From assembly GCA_951799405.1 (NCBI GenBank), contig OX637338.1, forward strand, positions 6,386,001-6,450,000: a stretch of DNA of 64,000 bases, written 5' to 3'. The stretch is from Agapetus fuscipes (taxonomy: Eukaryota; Arthropoda; Insecta; Trichoptera; Glossosomatidae). Every line of letters begins with the position of its first letter. Position 1 is the stretch's first letter. This document shows, piece by piece, positions 53,130-63,851 of this stretch. Position numbers and translations under genes: made by a program. A model generated the notes under the pieces. That model searched no databases. It saw nothing but the letters and a program-made list of their open reading frames with translations, and was not told the origin of the DNA.

Positions 53130-53745
53130 TTTTCTTCTCGACATTTATCACTATCATCATGTATGTTATTCTCTAAATAAGGGATGTAAATGAAAAAAAA
53201 GATAAATAAAAAAAAACAACTAACAGGCTGTCATGGATACACATATATGTACTACGAAAGATAGTTAGTATTGTTATTTAATTTGTAAAAATAACTGAAC
53301 GTTTATTTGAGAAAAACTTTTATTGATAGAATCAAAGCAAAAAGGAAATGGAGGGAAAACAAAAGTTCCCAATCTTCATAAAAACAATATTATGGTATTC
53401 CCAAGAACTTCACATGCCATCACATCAATCATTTTTGTTACCGAGTAATTTGATTATTTATCTTTGATTACAGAAAGGTTTTCACAACTTTTATTGTATT
53501 AATGAAGAAGTAATCGAAAAAAAGTGATGGCTTGACTTAATTCTTTGAAAGCTTGTGTTATTGGAAAGGAAAGTGAGAATTAGGGAGGGCAAAAAGATAA
53601 AGTAACTCGAGTATGAAACATTGTGACAGCTCACCTCGATTACGTAAATCGAAAAAATATATAAAAATTAAATCGCTCTTTAGGAGTCCCATCGTATATT
53701 ACATACAGTTATGATTTTATCTCGGGTTCACTTTTAATCAAATTG
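53130..53745. other. No feature recognised
   Basis: AT-rich with no recognised coding or repeat content. Confidence 0.45.
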
Positions 53746-53747
53746 CG

Positions 53748-53760
53748 GCTATATATATAG

Positions 53761-53791
<31 letters not shown>

Positions 53792-53812
53792 CTATATATA
53801 TATATATATTTT
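53748..53812. repeat. AT microsatellite
   Basis: About 60 bases of (TA)n with short GAT/CTA interruptions. Confidence 0.95.
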
Positions 53813-53814
53813 TT

Positions 53815-54025
53815 TAAATAGATTTGTGGAAAGGAATGCAATCCACCAACCTATTTTACCTGGCCAGTTGTCTTCATGCGAAAGCAGAAGCTTGTGTGCA
53901 TGCAACGGCATCTGTTGAACCAGAGTCGAAGTTATCGTCGCGGGATTCGAACCAGCGTTATCCGGTTCCAAGTAACCTGTCTTGATCCCCGCGGCTATAA
54001 CACCGACAAAACTTCAACTCATTTA
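53815..54025 (-). mobile_element. SINE-L with internal deletion
   Basis: 'aggaatgcaatccaccaacc', 'ttgaaccagagtcgaagtta' and 'gggattcgaaccagcg' then 'tgatccccgcggctataaca'. Confidence 0.65.
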
Positions 54026-54439
54026 CTTCAAACTATCAATTTTTTAACAAGTTGATTACATAATATGGTTCACTCTGCAACTTCTATCTTTGTCGGTTTC
54101 ACGGCTAGAGCGTTTATCGATCACTGACTGCTTCACAAACCTACAGCCTTTTTATATGTGACCAAGGCCTATTCTTGCGTGTTCCTGAATTGACTAAGCG
54201 CCTCTAGAATAGCTATTTTCAGGAATACCAGAAGTATCAACAGTTCAAAGTGTCCAACATTCACGTCTTCACACACAAGCACAGCAAGTAAACACGCCTA
54301 GGAACACAATCACAAAAACACGCAGGCATGAACCTATGCATTCGTAACAATACGTCATTATCGATTTACGCAATCGAGGCGAAATTTACTCAATGTTGTA
54401 TACTCGGTGTGAAGGACGCCAAAACACCTAGTGAATAAC

Positions 54440-54550
54440 GAACCTGCAACAATAGTTTGAAAACAACAAAAAACCCTTTTTAGAGCTACAGCATCTAAAT
54501 TAAAAATAAACATGATTATTGCCAGTCTTCAATCCGAGTGGCACTGAGAG
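54440..54550 (+). pseudogene. LINE C-terminal relic
   Basis: FRATASKLKINMIIASLQSE followed by WH and a stop. Same family as 22990-23350. Confidence 0.55.
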
Positions 54551-54640
54551 ACGAATATCTGAATAATTTCCATGGTTAGTAGTTTTTGTTGGCTTAAATA
54601 TGCCTGAATAAGCAGTCGCCAAGCATACTCGTACAAAGTA

Positions 54641-54790
54641 CCTCAAGTATACAACCTTTCGTTTAAACTCAAGCATAACGTTTCACCTAACACTATGTAA
54701 AATAAAACTCACTTGGGAAGCGCTATTTTAGTTTACATATATTTTGGATAAATCTTTGGTTTAGTTTAAATTTACAGTTTTATACTTGGG
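54641..54790. mobile_element. MITE-Y, full length
   Basis: cctcaagtatacaacctttc left and 'tttacagttttatacttggg' right. Inner 'ttaaactcaagcataacg' / 'ggtttagtttaaat'. Confidence 0.68.
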
Positions 54791-55019
54791 TTTCTGGAAT
54801 GGTGTGACGGCATGTAAGGTTCGGTAGATTACTCTCTAAGTATCACATTTGCGTAGCACAATGACGTCACATTTTTCCCTGGTTCTATTGTTTCAGGATA
54901 ATAGGAGTTCTGTGACTCAGCTAGAATTCTGTACGTGTAACAAGAAATGGTGCAGAATTTCACAAATGATGTTTTTATAGTTAGTGAAATGTCAAGCACA
55001 TACGGAAAACACACATGCT

Positions 55020-55125
55020 TCTTTTTAATATAAATCTGGGAAGAAGAATGCAATTCGTCAACTTATTTGTGCATGGCCAGAAGTAGGTATAAATACCTGT
55101 TAAATACTGTCAACATACATTATCA
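55020..55125 (-). mobile_element. SINE-L 3' part
   Basis: 'gaagaagaatgcaattcgtc' and 'ggccagaagtaggtataaat'. Confidence 0.45.
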
Positions 55126-55214
55126 AACAATTTAAATTCATCAACGTCATTTCATAAGTTATTGCATTGAAATTTAACATCTGATAACTTTTTTCAGTAT
55201 TTCAATTACTTTAT

Positions 55215-55462
55215 ATAATCTATAATAATCAATGTTGCAAAGATGTATGGCATTAATAGTTAATATTTAATGATAACCACAAGCAGGCATTTGTAAGTTA
55301 ACTCTTACACATGTTGCATGAGTACATACAAAATGAAACAAACCTTATATGAACATAAGCTTTGCAACTCCTGCCGCCTTTCCCTGAAACCACAGCGACA
55401 TTGGCAAAAGTGAAGCAAGTTTTAACAGCATGGGGGTCAGCCTCACATCAACCGATTAGTGC
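55215..55462 (-). repeat. Element A, diverged
   Basis: 'ctataataatcaatgttgca' to 'catcaaccgattagt'. Confidence 0.75.
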
Positions 55463-55467
55463 CTACA

Positions 55468-55750
55468 CGTACCTAAGCTACACATATAGTGTAACTTCTT
55501 CCCGCGTTCTCCCCAAAGGAATCGAATCTAGCGAGTGGGACCTTCTTTTTACAGGTAAGGGGGCCGGCGTTACACCAGTTACTTCAGTTGTGATGGAGGT
55601 CCCCTAGATCCCGAGGGGGTAAACTTTTCCAATATATTATTTCCAGTTTCAAATAAATGCGAAATCATTTCTGACACCCTCGGTAGGATTCGAACCCGAG
55701 TTCTCGGCATGGAATACAAGCACTCTACCAACTGAGCTATTGACCGGACT
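55468..55750 (-). mobile_element. SINE-G, near full length
   Basis: 'cctaagctacacatatagtg' to 'actgagctattgaccggact', B box 'ggattcgaacccgag'. About 30 bases of the middle are deleted. Confidence 0.82.
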
Positions 55751-55999
55751 ATTAGTAAGTAAGTAAATTAGTTTATTGAGATAAATCAGTTAATTAGAAT
55801 CAAGCAATACGGCAGAGATAAATTTACTGAATTAACTGAGTAATGGGCACATCAACAAGTATTAAAATGGCAGGGAACATAATATTTCACGGATATTACA
55901 TTTTCCTAATCTGCTCGCGGGACGTTATAAAATATTGATGTCTGGCGGGGCTTGTGGGGAATTGGGGTCATCGGAATAATAACCTTTCAGAGGAGGCTC

Positions 56000-57075
56000 T
56001 TTACTGACGCTGGCGCAAGTCTCCACAGACCTGAAAAGACCTCCCGCTCTATTGGCGCAAGTATAAAAGGTCTGTGTAGACCTTCTGTTTCACTAGCGTT
56101 AAGACCTGTCTTCACACACATAGAGGTATGAGAAGATATAAAAATGGACAGAGTTTTAGTCTCACAAATTAAGCATTTTTTCAACTTAAGTACTTTCGAC
56201 TTGCTTACGTTATTTTTAAGAGGACACCTCTTGTCCTGCAAACCAACTTTTGTGTGTTTTTTTATCTTCTCAAAAAAAAAAAATTCATAGAGGTGCTTTT
56301 TAGAGACCTGCGTTTCACTTTTATGGTCTATGTAGACCGTCAGATCTACTGTTACTAGTAGAAAAGGTCTGTGTACACCTCTAAATTTACTAGCTCTAGC
56401 AGAAAAACTCTGTGTAGACCTTTAACTTTACTGGTTCTTAGAAAAGAAGTCTGTGTAGATCTAAAGATTAACTGATATCAATTGGAAAAGTCTACGTAGA
56501 CCGTTAACTTTATTGGCAATATTCGAGAAGGTCCGTGTAGATCTCTAGATTTACTATTGGTAGGAGAGGTATATGTAGATCTCTAACTTTGCCGATTCTA
56601 ATTGAGGAGGTATGTGTGAAACTCTCGTTTTACTGTTGTCTATAGGAAATTCAATGCTGATTTACTGTAACTGATAGGGAAAATCTGTATAGATATTTGA
56701 CTTCACTCATGCTAGAAAAGAAGGTCTACGCAAGCTACGAGCCATTTTGATGCTATCGGGGAAAGTCTATATAGACCTTAAGCTGAACTGGTGCTGATTT
56801 ATGCAGAATTCTAGCTTTGCTGTGATAAGTAAGAGAGGTGTTTAAAATATCTATAGCTTAACCGTTGTTAGTAAGGGATGTATATACAGTTCACTCGATT
56901 TACTGATTTCAGTAATGAAGGTCTACGTAGGCTTTACTTGCGCTAAGTCTTCTACAGACCTTCCCTAGGTCTGAAAAGACCTCCCGCTTCACTGTTGCTA
57001 GTAGGGGAGGTCTATGTGTACTTCTAGCTTTACTGGTGTGAGACGGGGAGGTCTGTGGGGACCCTCCGCTCTACG
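56000..57075 (+). repeat. 41-bp-period minisatellite
   Basis: Units of the type ggtctgtgtagacc-tct-a-cttta-ctggt-gctag-taggaga. Unit starts found at 56325, 56366, 56407, 56448, 56489, 56530, 56568, 56609, 56682, 56723, 56764, 57009 and 57050, mostly 41 apart. A unit-free stretch of about 200 bases follows the unit at 56069. Copies are diverged, so the array is old. Confidence 0.85.
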
Positions 57076-57079
57076 TTAA

Positions 57080-58390
57080 CGCAAAGCTGGATTTATGATT
57101 GATGGGTTATTCCCATTTGGGATTTTGAGGTGGAGACAAATTTGCGATGTGACGTTTATTCATCGCAGTCGAGGGCTTAATGGGATCCATATTTGAGTAT
57201 CCATTTTAATTAGTGCGCTCATAGGTTAACTTATTTGTTATGTGTAAATTGCATAAGCCATGAGCTAAGATTGATGTTTGTTTGGCAAGTCACATCCCAT
57301 GATGTATCACCTGAAAAATATTTAGTAATTATTTCAGAGATTTTTTGACTATTTTCAAAAAATATACGACGCATACATTGAAAAAAACTCATTAAAATAT
57401 CTCAGAATATTGTACTTATAAAAAATATTTTTTACTGTATGAAAATATGAAACACAATAGTACCTAAGGTTTTTCATGCAAGCCAGCATTTTTTCAATTT
57501 ACTTATTTCCATTTAAAAGTCTTACACAAAACAGAGTATTTAAGGAACAACAATACAAATGGGACAATATAAATCGTGTGATTTTATTTGAAGCGTTTGC
57601 CAGAAAAAAGTCCCTCAGAGCTTAATGAAAGGCTGAGTATAGTCAAGTATTTACATAGACGTAGTGCCCCAAAAATAAAAAGTCACGTAATATACGAAAA
57701 AGTGAATGAAAAGTTAAACAGCGCTTCAAGAGAACGTTTAAGTTTTCACAGAGTACTGTACGACGCAGAGGTTGAGTTGACACTTGGCGTAGAGGCCCTT
57801 GAAAATAATGATGGCACATTTTTCGCGTAATTCACTCTGAACAGGTGAAAGGGAAAAAATACCCTGGTGTAATTAAACGATGGGCCTTTGGGCAGGTTTA
57901 TGTTAATGCCGTTGAAGAGTGTGGCCGAGTGAATTATGATCGTTCTTTAAATAATTACAACGCTGAAACGCTGTGAGTTATGGCTGGAATGAAGAGAACG
58001 CTTTAATTATACTAAGTGACTGAGGCAATGCCGTGTATTTAACTACTTTTGTGTTTTAATAGCTTGTTTAATGTAGTTGATTAGTGGTGACAATAAGGAA
58101 GCATTGTCAAGGGTTGAAAGCAGCATTTGTAATTTTGAGTTTGGTAAAGCTTCAAACAATTTATTTATTCAAGTTTAAAAAAATGGTTCTAATCAACAAA
58201 AAACGCTGAACAGGAACAGAGAAAAAAGAAGAACGAGATGTTACAATTCTCGATATTAAAAATGAAAAATAATTAATAAATGATTTAAAAAACAATGCTT
58301 ACATCGTAAGGTACAAAATACCAAATGTTTATTTTAATGTACTAATTGCTTTTAATTTTTTATTATTTAAAAATGAAAGGTTACAAAATA
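57080..58390. other. No gene supported
   Basis: One 80-codon frame at 57588-57830 (+) reads RLSIVKYLHRRSAPKIKSH and ends ALENNDGTFFA. It looks protein-like but has no recognised domain or splice context. The rest is AT-rich. Confidence 0.35.
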
Positions 58391-58399
58391 AAAAATTTC

Positions 58400-58545
58400 A
58401 ATTTAATAATTAAAAAACTTTTTTATTTAAAAAACACATAGTTTTTATTTTCACATATAAAAACTATGTGTTTTTTAAATAAAAAAGTTTTTTAATTATT
58501 AAATTAAAAATGAATTTTCACTCGGTGAATGTGCAAACATTAGAA
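58400..58545. repeat. Perfect 49-bp hairpin with Penelope-like terminal motif
   Basis: Left arm 58400-58448 and right arm 58457-58505 are exact inverted copies with an 8-base loop (tttcacat). The right flank tgaattttcactcggtgaat / gtgcaaac is the shared terminal motif. A possible target duplication aaaatttcaa lies at 58392-58401 and 58534-58543 (low complexity). Confidence 0.75.
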
Positions 58546-58982
58546 AATTTCAAAAATTTCAATTCATCACTTCCTAATTAAGAAGCAATTACCCAGATAT
58601 CTTTTTACTCAAAGCCAAAAATCTTTTTCTATTTTAAAAGTAAAATAAAAGAATCTAGGTATTCATCTTAAAACTTAATTTTGTTTGTAACAGATAGTTC
58701 CCGGGTCTTTCAACTTGCTCTGGAGAACGGGATGAATGTTGGATTTCAATTGGCATTCCCGTCACGATGTTTCTAGAACTACAAGCCGCAGACTTCAGCA
58801 AGCATACTATTGCAACAGAATGATAAGTAGGTATAGCTATATCAACTTACATAATAAGCTGAGAAACTACGAAGTTAAGAAACTATGAAGAATACGACAA
58901 GTAAGATAAAAGATTTCGTTATGATTTTGATTTACATTTGTAGCTGTAGTTGCATTGAATAACAAGTAAATTCATATAAAAA

Positions 58983-59030
58983 AATTACATTATATGTGTA
59001 GCTTAGTTGCATTTGCGTTAGTTGCGTAAA
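58983..59030 (+). mobile_element. SINE-G 3' end scrap
   Basis: 'attacattatatgtgtagct' and 'tagttgcatttgcgttagtt', directly before a complete SINE-G in the same direction. Confidence 0.6.
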
Positions 59031-59032
59031 AA

Positions 59033-59362
59033 TTTCGGTCGAAAGCTCAGTTGGTAGAGTGCTTGCATTACATGCCGTGAGCTCGGGTTCGAATCCCACC
59101 GAGGATGTCAGAAATGATTTCCCGTTTCGGTGTTTATTTTAAGCCCCAAAATAAAATACCGGCAAAATTTACTCAGCCTTCACAAGAAATGAGTACCAGC
59201 CCTCTTGGGAGCTGGGAAAACCCGCACTTCAACTGAAGTGGTTGGCGGAAGGCCGCGGCCGGCCCCCTTACCTGTAAAAATGAATAGGTTCAACTCGCCA
59301 CATGCAACCCCTTCGGGGATAGGGCGGCAAGAAGTTACACTATATGTGTAGCTGAGTTGCGT
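59033..59362 (+). mobile_element. SINE-G reference copy (tRNA-derived SINE)
   Basis: Head: A-box-like 'tagctcag-ttggtagagtgc' (here 'aaagctcagttggtagag'), then 'cttgcattacatgcc' and B box 'gggttcgaatcccacc'. The pattern is class-I tRNA-like, isoacceptor undetermined. Body: 'gatttcccgtttcggtgttt', 'actcagccttcacaagaaat', 'cttcaactgaagtggttggc' (a small hairpin), 'gccggcccccttacctgt' and 'ccccttcggggatagggcgg'. 3' end 'gtgtagctgagttgcg' with GCGTT-type repeats in other copies. Pol III transcription is inferred from the boxes. Confidence 0.88.
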
Positions 59363-59388
59363 TTTATTTATCCATATATATCCATATC

Positions 59389-59507
59389 GTCAACGACGTT
59401 ACCATGTTGAAAGCACCGGTTCCCATAGATCACCGAAGTTAAGCAACATTGGGCGCGGATAGTACTTGGATGGGTGACCGCTCAGGTACACCGCGTGTCG
59501 TTGGCAT
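59389..59507 (+). rRNA. 5S rRNA-like copy, probably a pseudogene
   Basis: 119 bases with 5S features: terminal stem gtcaacgac / gtcgttggc fully pairable, 'gatcaccgaagttaagcaac' and 'tagtacttggatgggtgacc' (the conserved internal control region). Compared with typical arthropod 5S there is a short deletion and changes in 'ggttcccatagatcacc' and 'gctcaggtacaccgcg'. No T-run terminator follows; a SINE-T starts 6 bases downstream. It sits between two SINEs, so it is probably a dispersed copy rather than part of an array. Confidence 0.85.
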
Positions 59508-59512
59508 CTTGG

Positions 59513-59815
59513 ACCGGTCCGTAGTCCAGTGGCAGCACTTCGGACTCGTAAATGGAAGGTTGTGGATTCGGATCCCGGCGGAGCACAAAATATACCATTT
59601 ATATTTCGAATGTGCTCTTCGCTGAGTTGAAAAATTCATAAACCTTTACCAAAGACCGGTCACTGAAAGGTCCATCCAACCTTACAACAACTGGGTCTTG
59701 CTTGAGAATTGGCGCTTTCTACAGCGACGACCAAGCTCGCAGAGGGCTCTTGAGGTGTGATATACACAAAAACAGCGCTCACCAAATAAATCATCCTAAT
59801 ATTATTATTATTTTA
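59513..59815 (+). mobile_element. SINE-T reference copy (tRNA-Thr-like SINE)
   Basis: Head: 'accggtccgtagtccagtgg', 'acttcggactcgtaaatgg' and B box 'tggattcggatcccgg'. The anticodon position reads CGT and the surrounding arm resembles tRNA-Thr. Body: 'gctcttcgctgagttgaaaa', 'accaaagaccggtcactgaa' and 'cttgcttgagaattggcgct'. 3' end: 'gagggctcttgaggtgtgat', 'acacaaaaacagcgctcacc' and 'aaataaatcatcctaa' plus (TAT/ATT)n. The last 60-70 bases align with the 3' end of the LINE at 45615-45710. Confidence 0.92.
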
Positions 59816-59817
59816 TT

Positions 59818-59996
59818 ATCGATAATCACACACGTGGAAGTTTACGTTTACACATGCTGCAAGTGCTCTTACAAAATAAAAACACAAATTTAAAATTAAC
59901 GTAAAACCTGCAAACTTCTACCGCTCTTTCCTGAAACAAAGGTGACATTTGTAATAGGATACATTTTTTATTTTATGGGTGGTCAGACTCATACTA
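59818..59996 (-). repeat. Element A, diverged
   Basis: 'cacacgtggaagtttacgtt' to 'gggtggtcagactcatac'. Confidence 0.65.
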
Positions 59997-60192
59997 TAAT
60001 CTACAAACTTAGTTGCAAAGATACATTAACATTTAAATTTGATATTAAATGCATGCCCACAAATAGACACGTGTAAGTTCGCGTTGACAAATACTGCGTG
60101 TGTACTTACAAATCCAAACCTCAAATGAAGATACACCCTGCAACTTTGACTACCTTCCCTGAAACAGGGGTGACGTTGACAAAGTGATACCA
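59995..60192 (-). repeat. Element A, 5' end missing
   Basis: 'acttagttgcaaagatacat' to 'caggggtgacgttgacaaag', directly following the previous copy in the same direction. Confidence 0.75.
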
Positions 60193-60551
60193 ATCGTTCA
60201 ATCAAGAAAAGCTAGCATATTTTGGTTAAAAAATACAGATGCATGTATGTATCTTCACGGTTTAAGAAAAAGTTGTATCAGAAATAATTACACACACTTT
60301 TTATAAATAATGTACAAAAAAAATATTCACGAGTTGATTAAGTTCCTCGAGCGCTTTCGATGCTATCACACCACTATCAAGTTAAAACACACACTTTTAA
60401 TTCTGATGTATTCGGCTTTATGTTGGGCTAGAATATTCCTGCAGTTTTTCTTAGCCAGTTCACTCGACTGTAAAAACCCTTGCATATTAGACGAGTCACC
60501 TCGTGTGGTATAAATATCCAGAGGCGAGTCTCTACGAGGGTCCGTAGCTGA

Positions 60552-60675
60552 CCTCAAGTACCAAACTGTACATGTAAGGTCAACCCAAAAATGTACGAAA
60601 ACTAAAACAGAACCTCAAGAGAGCGTTCTAGCTTACAATATTTTTTTTCAACGTTATAGTTGAGTATACTTAGGA
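60552..60675. mobile_element. MITE-Y, diverged
   Basis: cctcaagtaccaaactgtac left and 'cgttatagttgagtatactt' right. Confidence 0.55.
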
Positions 60676-60689
60676 TACAGGGCATCGAC

Positions 60690-61170
60690 TGATGATGTCT
60701 GTGGATTAGAAATAATTTTAATATTTAAAAAAAAAATTATAGACATTACATACCGGTTTCAACTTACTTACGAAAACGTTTCTTGGTAAGAAAGAGAACA
60801 AAGATCTTCAATGTGTCATTTATTTGTATACTCGTACTAACAAAATTGGATGAAACAAAGAAATATTTCCAGAATGTTGGAAACATTGATATATTCATTC
60901 CTGCGCGAATATTGTGTGCACGCGCTATAAATCTTTTGATCGGTAATTTTGATAATTTTTAAACGTAAAATGCATTATTTTAAGACATTATGGCATGCGT
61001 AATTCTTAGGTGTCGAAAAACATAATAGAAAAAGCAAGAAAATGCAGGTTTAATCAGTGTAAGAACATGATTTTTAAATTGTTATTTTTGACAGGACTGG
61101 GGACAACTGTGCTCCAAAGTATGTATTAATGCCATGAGCTAGTTTCCACTCCTCTATATTATAACACAAT
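60690..61170 (-). repeat. Element N, near full length
   Basis: 'cggtttcaacttacttacga', 'gaatgttggaaacattgata', 'gtgtgcacgcgctataaatc' and 'ccactcctctatattataac' follow the reference in reverse. Confidence 0.65.
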
Positions 61171-61179
61171 GGTACAGGA

Positions 61180-61500
61180 TCTATGTAAATGTTTTATGTA
61201 GAGGACGGGGCGTGTTTTCAGCTTGCATCTCTTTCACACCAAGGGTGGTTTGAAGATAAAAAGCTGGCTGACTTGTCTCACCCCAGCTCCAGCTTCTGCC
61301 GGATGAGATGGAGGAGTGATATAGAATGGTATACCGGCTCGCCCGACACGACACGGAGCAACAAATCTTTTCGATTTGTATCTAAACGCGAGTAGTATCT
61401 GGGATTTTCATATTTTACTCGGAGGCGTAAAAATGAGAATTTTTAAGTCGCGTCAAACATATTTTAGAAAATGTGTGAATTTTTCTGATGGTTTTTATTT
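61180..61500. other. GC-richer patch, no gene supported
   Basis: A 68-codon frame (61189-61395, +; CFQLASLSHQGWFEDKKL) is open. No domain, splice signal or repeat match is recognised. Confidence 0.3.
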
Positions 61501-61679
61501 ATTTTTATAATAAAGTAGGTACTGGTATTTTTAAAAGTAGATTCATTTTTATCTACCTTTACAAAGAAAATATTTTTTTACAAAAATGGATTCATTATAA
61601 ACTTTGTTGAAAGCGAAAATCTTCTTTCATACATGAATACTTTTTTTTATATTTTGTGAAAAACAGATTAATTTATTTC

Positions 61680-61800
61680 TTCTAAATTTTATATACTCAT
61701 TTTGTTAATGAAACGCTGCTTTATTTTTTTTCGCGATTTAATAATTTTATTTTAATTAATATGAGAAGTTTTTCGATCTTTCAATCATCTTCAGGTACCA
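61680..61800 (-). repeat. Penelope-like hammerhead motif and tail
   Basis: Minus strand: acctgaagatgattgaaaga then tcgaaaaac (61766-61799), followed by 'ttaattaaaataaaat' and 'cagcgtttcattaac'. It is the same arrangement as 3867-3960. Confidence 0.55.
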
Positions 61801-62101
61801 AAAAGGTAAAAAACATTTTTTCGTCAAATGATGATGTGTAAACAGTAAAAATAGTGAAGGGTATGATTTGGTAAGCATTGTTTAATAGTCAAAAATAGCA
61901 TAGAGGTATTTTCCTTTCTTTTCAGTAGAATTTCAGATACCTGATGAATTACAATAAATAGATTTTATCAAACATTTGTATAAACCAAAGAAGAAAAACG
62001 AAAAATCCAGACAGGCTATAGTGAACTCTTGACCCTTCTTGAAGGCTTTGCATATAACGAAACAAAAAGCGAACGAATATTTTTAAATATATTTATATGT
62101 A

Positions 62102-62255
62102 TATGTTGATAGGTTTTCGGGTAATCCGTTAATTTGCTATTTTCTAGCCGACATTTCGGATCGGTATCACGATCGATGAAGGATCGTGATACCGATCCGA
62201 AACGTCGGCTAGAAAATAGCAAATTAACGGATTACCCGAAAACCTATCAACATGT
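62102..62255. repeat. Inverted Penelope-like unit, 73-74-bp arms
   Basis: Left arm 62102-62174 and right arm 62182-62255 are inverted copies with one visible mismatch (acatttcgg versus ccgaaacgt). Centre 'gatgaag'. The right half reads cgatgaaggatcgtgatacc then gatccgaaacgtcgg: GATGA, a GGATCG/CGATCC stem and CGAAAC, a near-complete hammerhead core. Confidence 0.7.
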
Positions 62256-62734
62256 ATAATATCCGTGAAAACTTAAAATTAAACATATATATATATTGTG
62301 TTCTATGTAAAAGAAAAGTTAAGGAATTAAAATAAAAAATTAAAACTTAAAAACTAGAATTACCTGTATGTAATGATGTCATGAAATTTTCTATCTCAGC
62401 GGCGTCCAAAAATTTTTGCAAAATAAACAAACTGATAATTTGATTTTAAGCTTTGTATTTTATGTTTTAAAAAATAACAAGAGGAGATTGATTAGGTTGC
62501 GAGCCCGAGACAACTTTGCTTCTATCGAATAAAACTTTTTTCATTGATTCACCGAGGACAACTTTGAAATTAGAAAACTCCTAAGTAAACATCGAATCAA
62601 ACATTACGGGGCACACTTTTTCGTAACGAAATTTAAACATCATTATTTTTCGATTGAACTTTAAATTGATTTTTATAGAGTAAACTTTGATGGGGAATTT
62701 GTGACGTCAATAAAGTATGTACTTTAGTACTTAG

Positions 62735-62860
62735 TAAATTTTAAAGAACTAAAATAAAATGAATCTTTATTCTGTTAAAACAATGTTTTATTATCTCTGA
62801 TTTGTTAATATACTAATGTTTTCGATCAATCACGATCATCATTAGGTATATATTTTTTAT
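62735..62860 (-). repeat. Penelope-like hammerhead motif, third copy
   Basis: Minus strand: acctaatgatgatcgtgatt then gatcgaaaacatt, with a GATC/GATC stem, followed by AT-rich bases and 'aaaacattgttttaac'. Same layout as 3867 and 61680. Confidence 0.5.
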
Positions 62861-62879
62861 TCTAATAAATCCCTGACTA

Positions 62880-62988
62880 ATGCGTTAGTATAAGGCTGAC
62901 CAGCAATAGAATAAAAATTGGTTCACATTTGCCAATGTCACACCTATTTCAGGATTTATGTTCATCTGAAGTTTGGGTCTTATTTTGT
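62880..62988 (+). repeat. Element A fragment with deletion
   Basis: 'agtataaggctgaccagcaa' and 'gccaatgtcacacctatttc' then a jump to 'tttatgttcatctgaag'. Confidence 0.65.
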
Positions 62989-62989
62989 A

Positions 62990-63135
62990 TTAGTAATAAT
63001 AATATTATGACGATTTATTTTGTAGCACTGTTTTTTTGTGTATCACACCTCAAAAGCACTTTGCGAGCTTGGTCGTCGCTGTCGAAAGCACCAATTCTCA
63101 AGCATGACCCAGTTGCCGTAAGGTTAGATTTACTA
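62990..63135 (-). mobile_element. SINE-T 3' half
   Basis: (TAATA)n tail, 'gtgtatcacacctcaaaagc' and 'gcgagcttggtcgtcgctgt'. No head. Confidence 0.75.
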
Positions 63136-63171
63136 ATGTTGATCATGTAAAGGCAGATTAATTTTTCCACC

Positions 63172-63330
63172 CGAAAATTCATATACCTTTACTAAAAGAC
63201 CAGTCACCAAAGATCCAACTGGTTCTTGCTAGAGAATCGGCGCTTTCTAAAGCGACGACAGAATGCTCTTGAGGTGTGATCCACAAAAAAAAGCGTTCAC
63301 CAAATAAATCATACTAATATTATACAAGTA
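63172..63330 (+). mobile_element. SINE-T 3' half, opposite strand
   Basis: 'aaattcatatacctttacta' to 'caccaaataaatcatactaa', facing away from the preceding copy. Confidence 0.75.
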
Positions 63331-63334
63331 TTTT

Positions 63335-63778
63335 TTAATGTTTTTTTCATTTTTACAATTCAAGTGTTATTCTGTCACTTGGGAGTGTTTATCATATCTG
63401 CATAAAGTACCAGAAAAAGATATAAATTGATGTAAAATTATGTAGGCAGGCTCTTACTTTGTATTCAGCTCGGAAGATAAAATGAATATCTTCACATAAC
63501 GACCCTCGGGCGACAGAGCGTTTAAATAGTCCGAAATTTCCATACAATTCGGAATTGCGACAAATAGGAGTGCCCCACTGAAAAAACAATAGATATCCAT
63601 GGGGCCGACCCTCGTATCCGGAAAACGGCTCAAACAAAGGAGAGGGTCCCTCGGAGGGTAACATTTAAATAATGCTCAATTTTCAGAATTGAGTCACGCA
63701 TACCAATAAAAGAGACCTCAAGCCGACGAATTCTGAAAAAGAAACGAGCTAAAAACCCAGCAAAGAAGCTGACTATCA
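63335..63778. other. No feature recognised
   Basis: A 90-codon minus frame (63392-63664) is open in GC-richer DNA. Content is not recognised and not called. Confidence 0.35.
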
Positions 63779-63779
63779 A

Positions 63780-63850
63780 ACATTTTTATAATAAATTTGT
63801 GAAGATGAATGTAATTTACCAACCAATTTTCACTGGATAGAAACATTTGC
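63780..63850 (-). mobile_element. SINE-L 3' end
   Basis: 'aataaatttgtgaagatgaa' and 'taatttaccaaccaattt'. Confidence 0.4.
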
Positions 63851-63851
63851 T

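Noticed and set aside
53748..53812. AT tract as a regulatory or origin element
   Set aside because: A plain (TA)n microsatellite with nothing to support another role.
56000..57075. Possible CRISPR-like array with palindromic repeats
   Set aside because: Unit and 'spacer' portions are both repeated and diverged. It is a minisatellite.
57588..57830. 80-codon + frame
   Set aside because: Protein-like but unrecognised, with no supporting signals. Left for a database search.
63392..63664. 90-codon minus frame
   Set aside because: No recognised content and no splice or repeat evidence.
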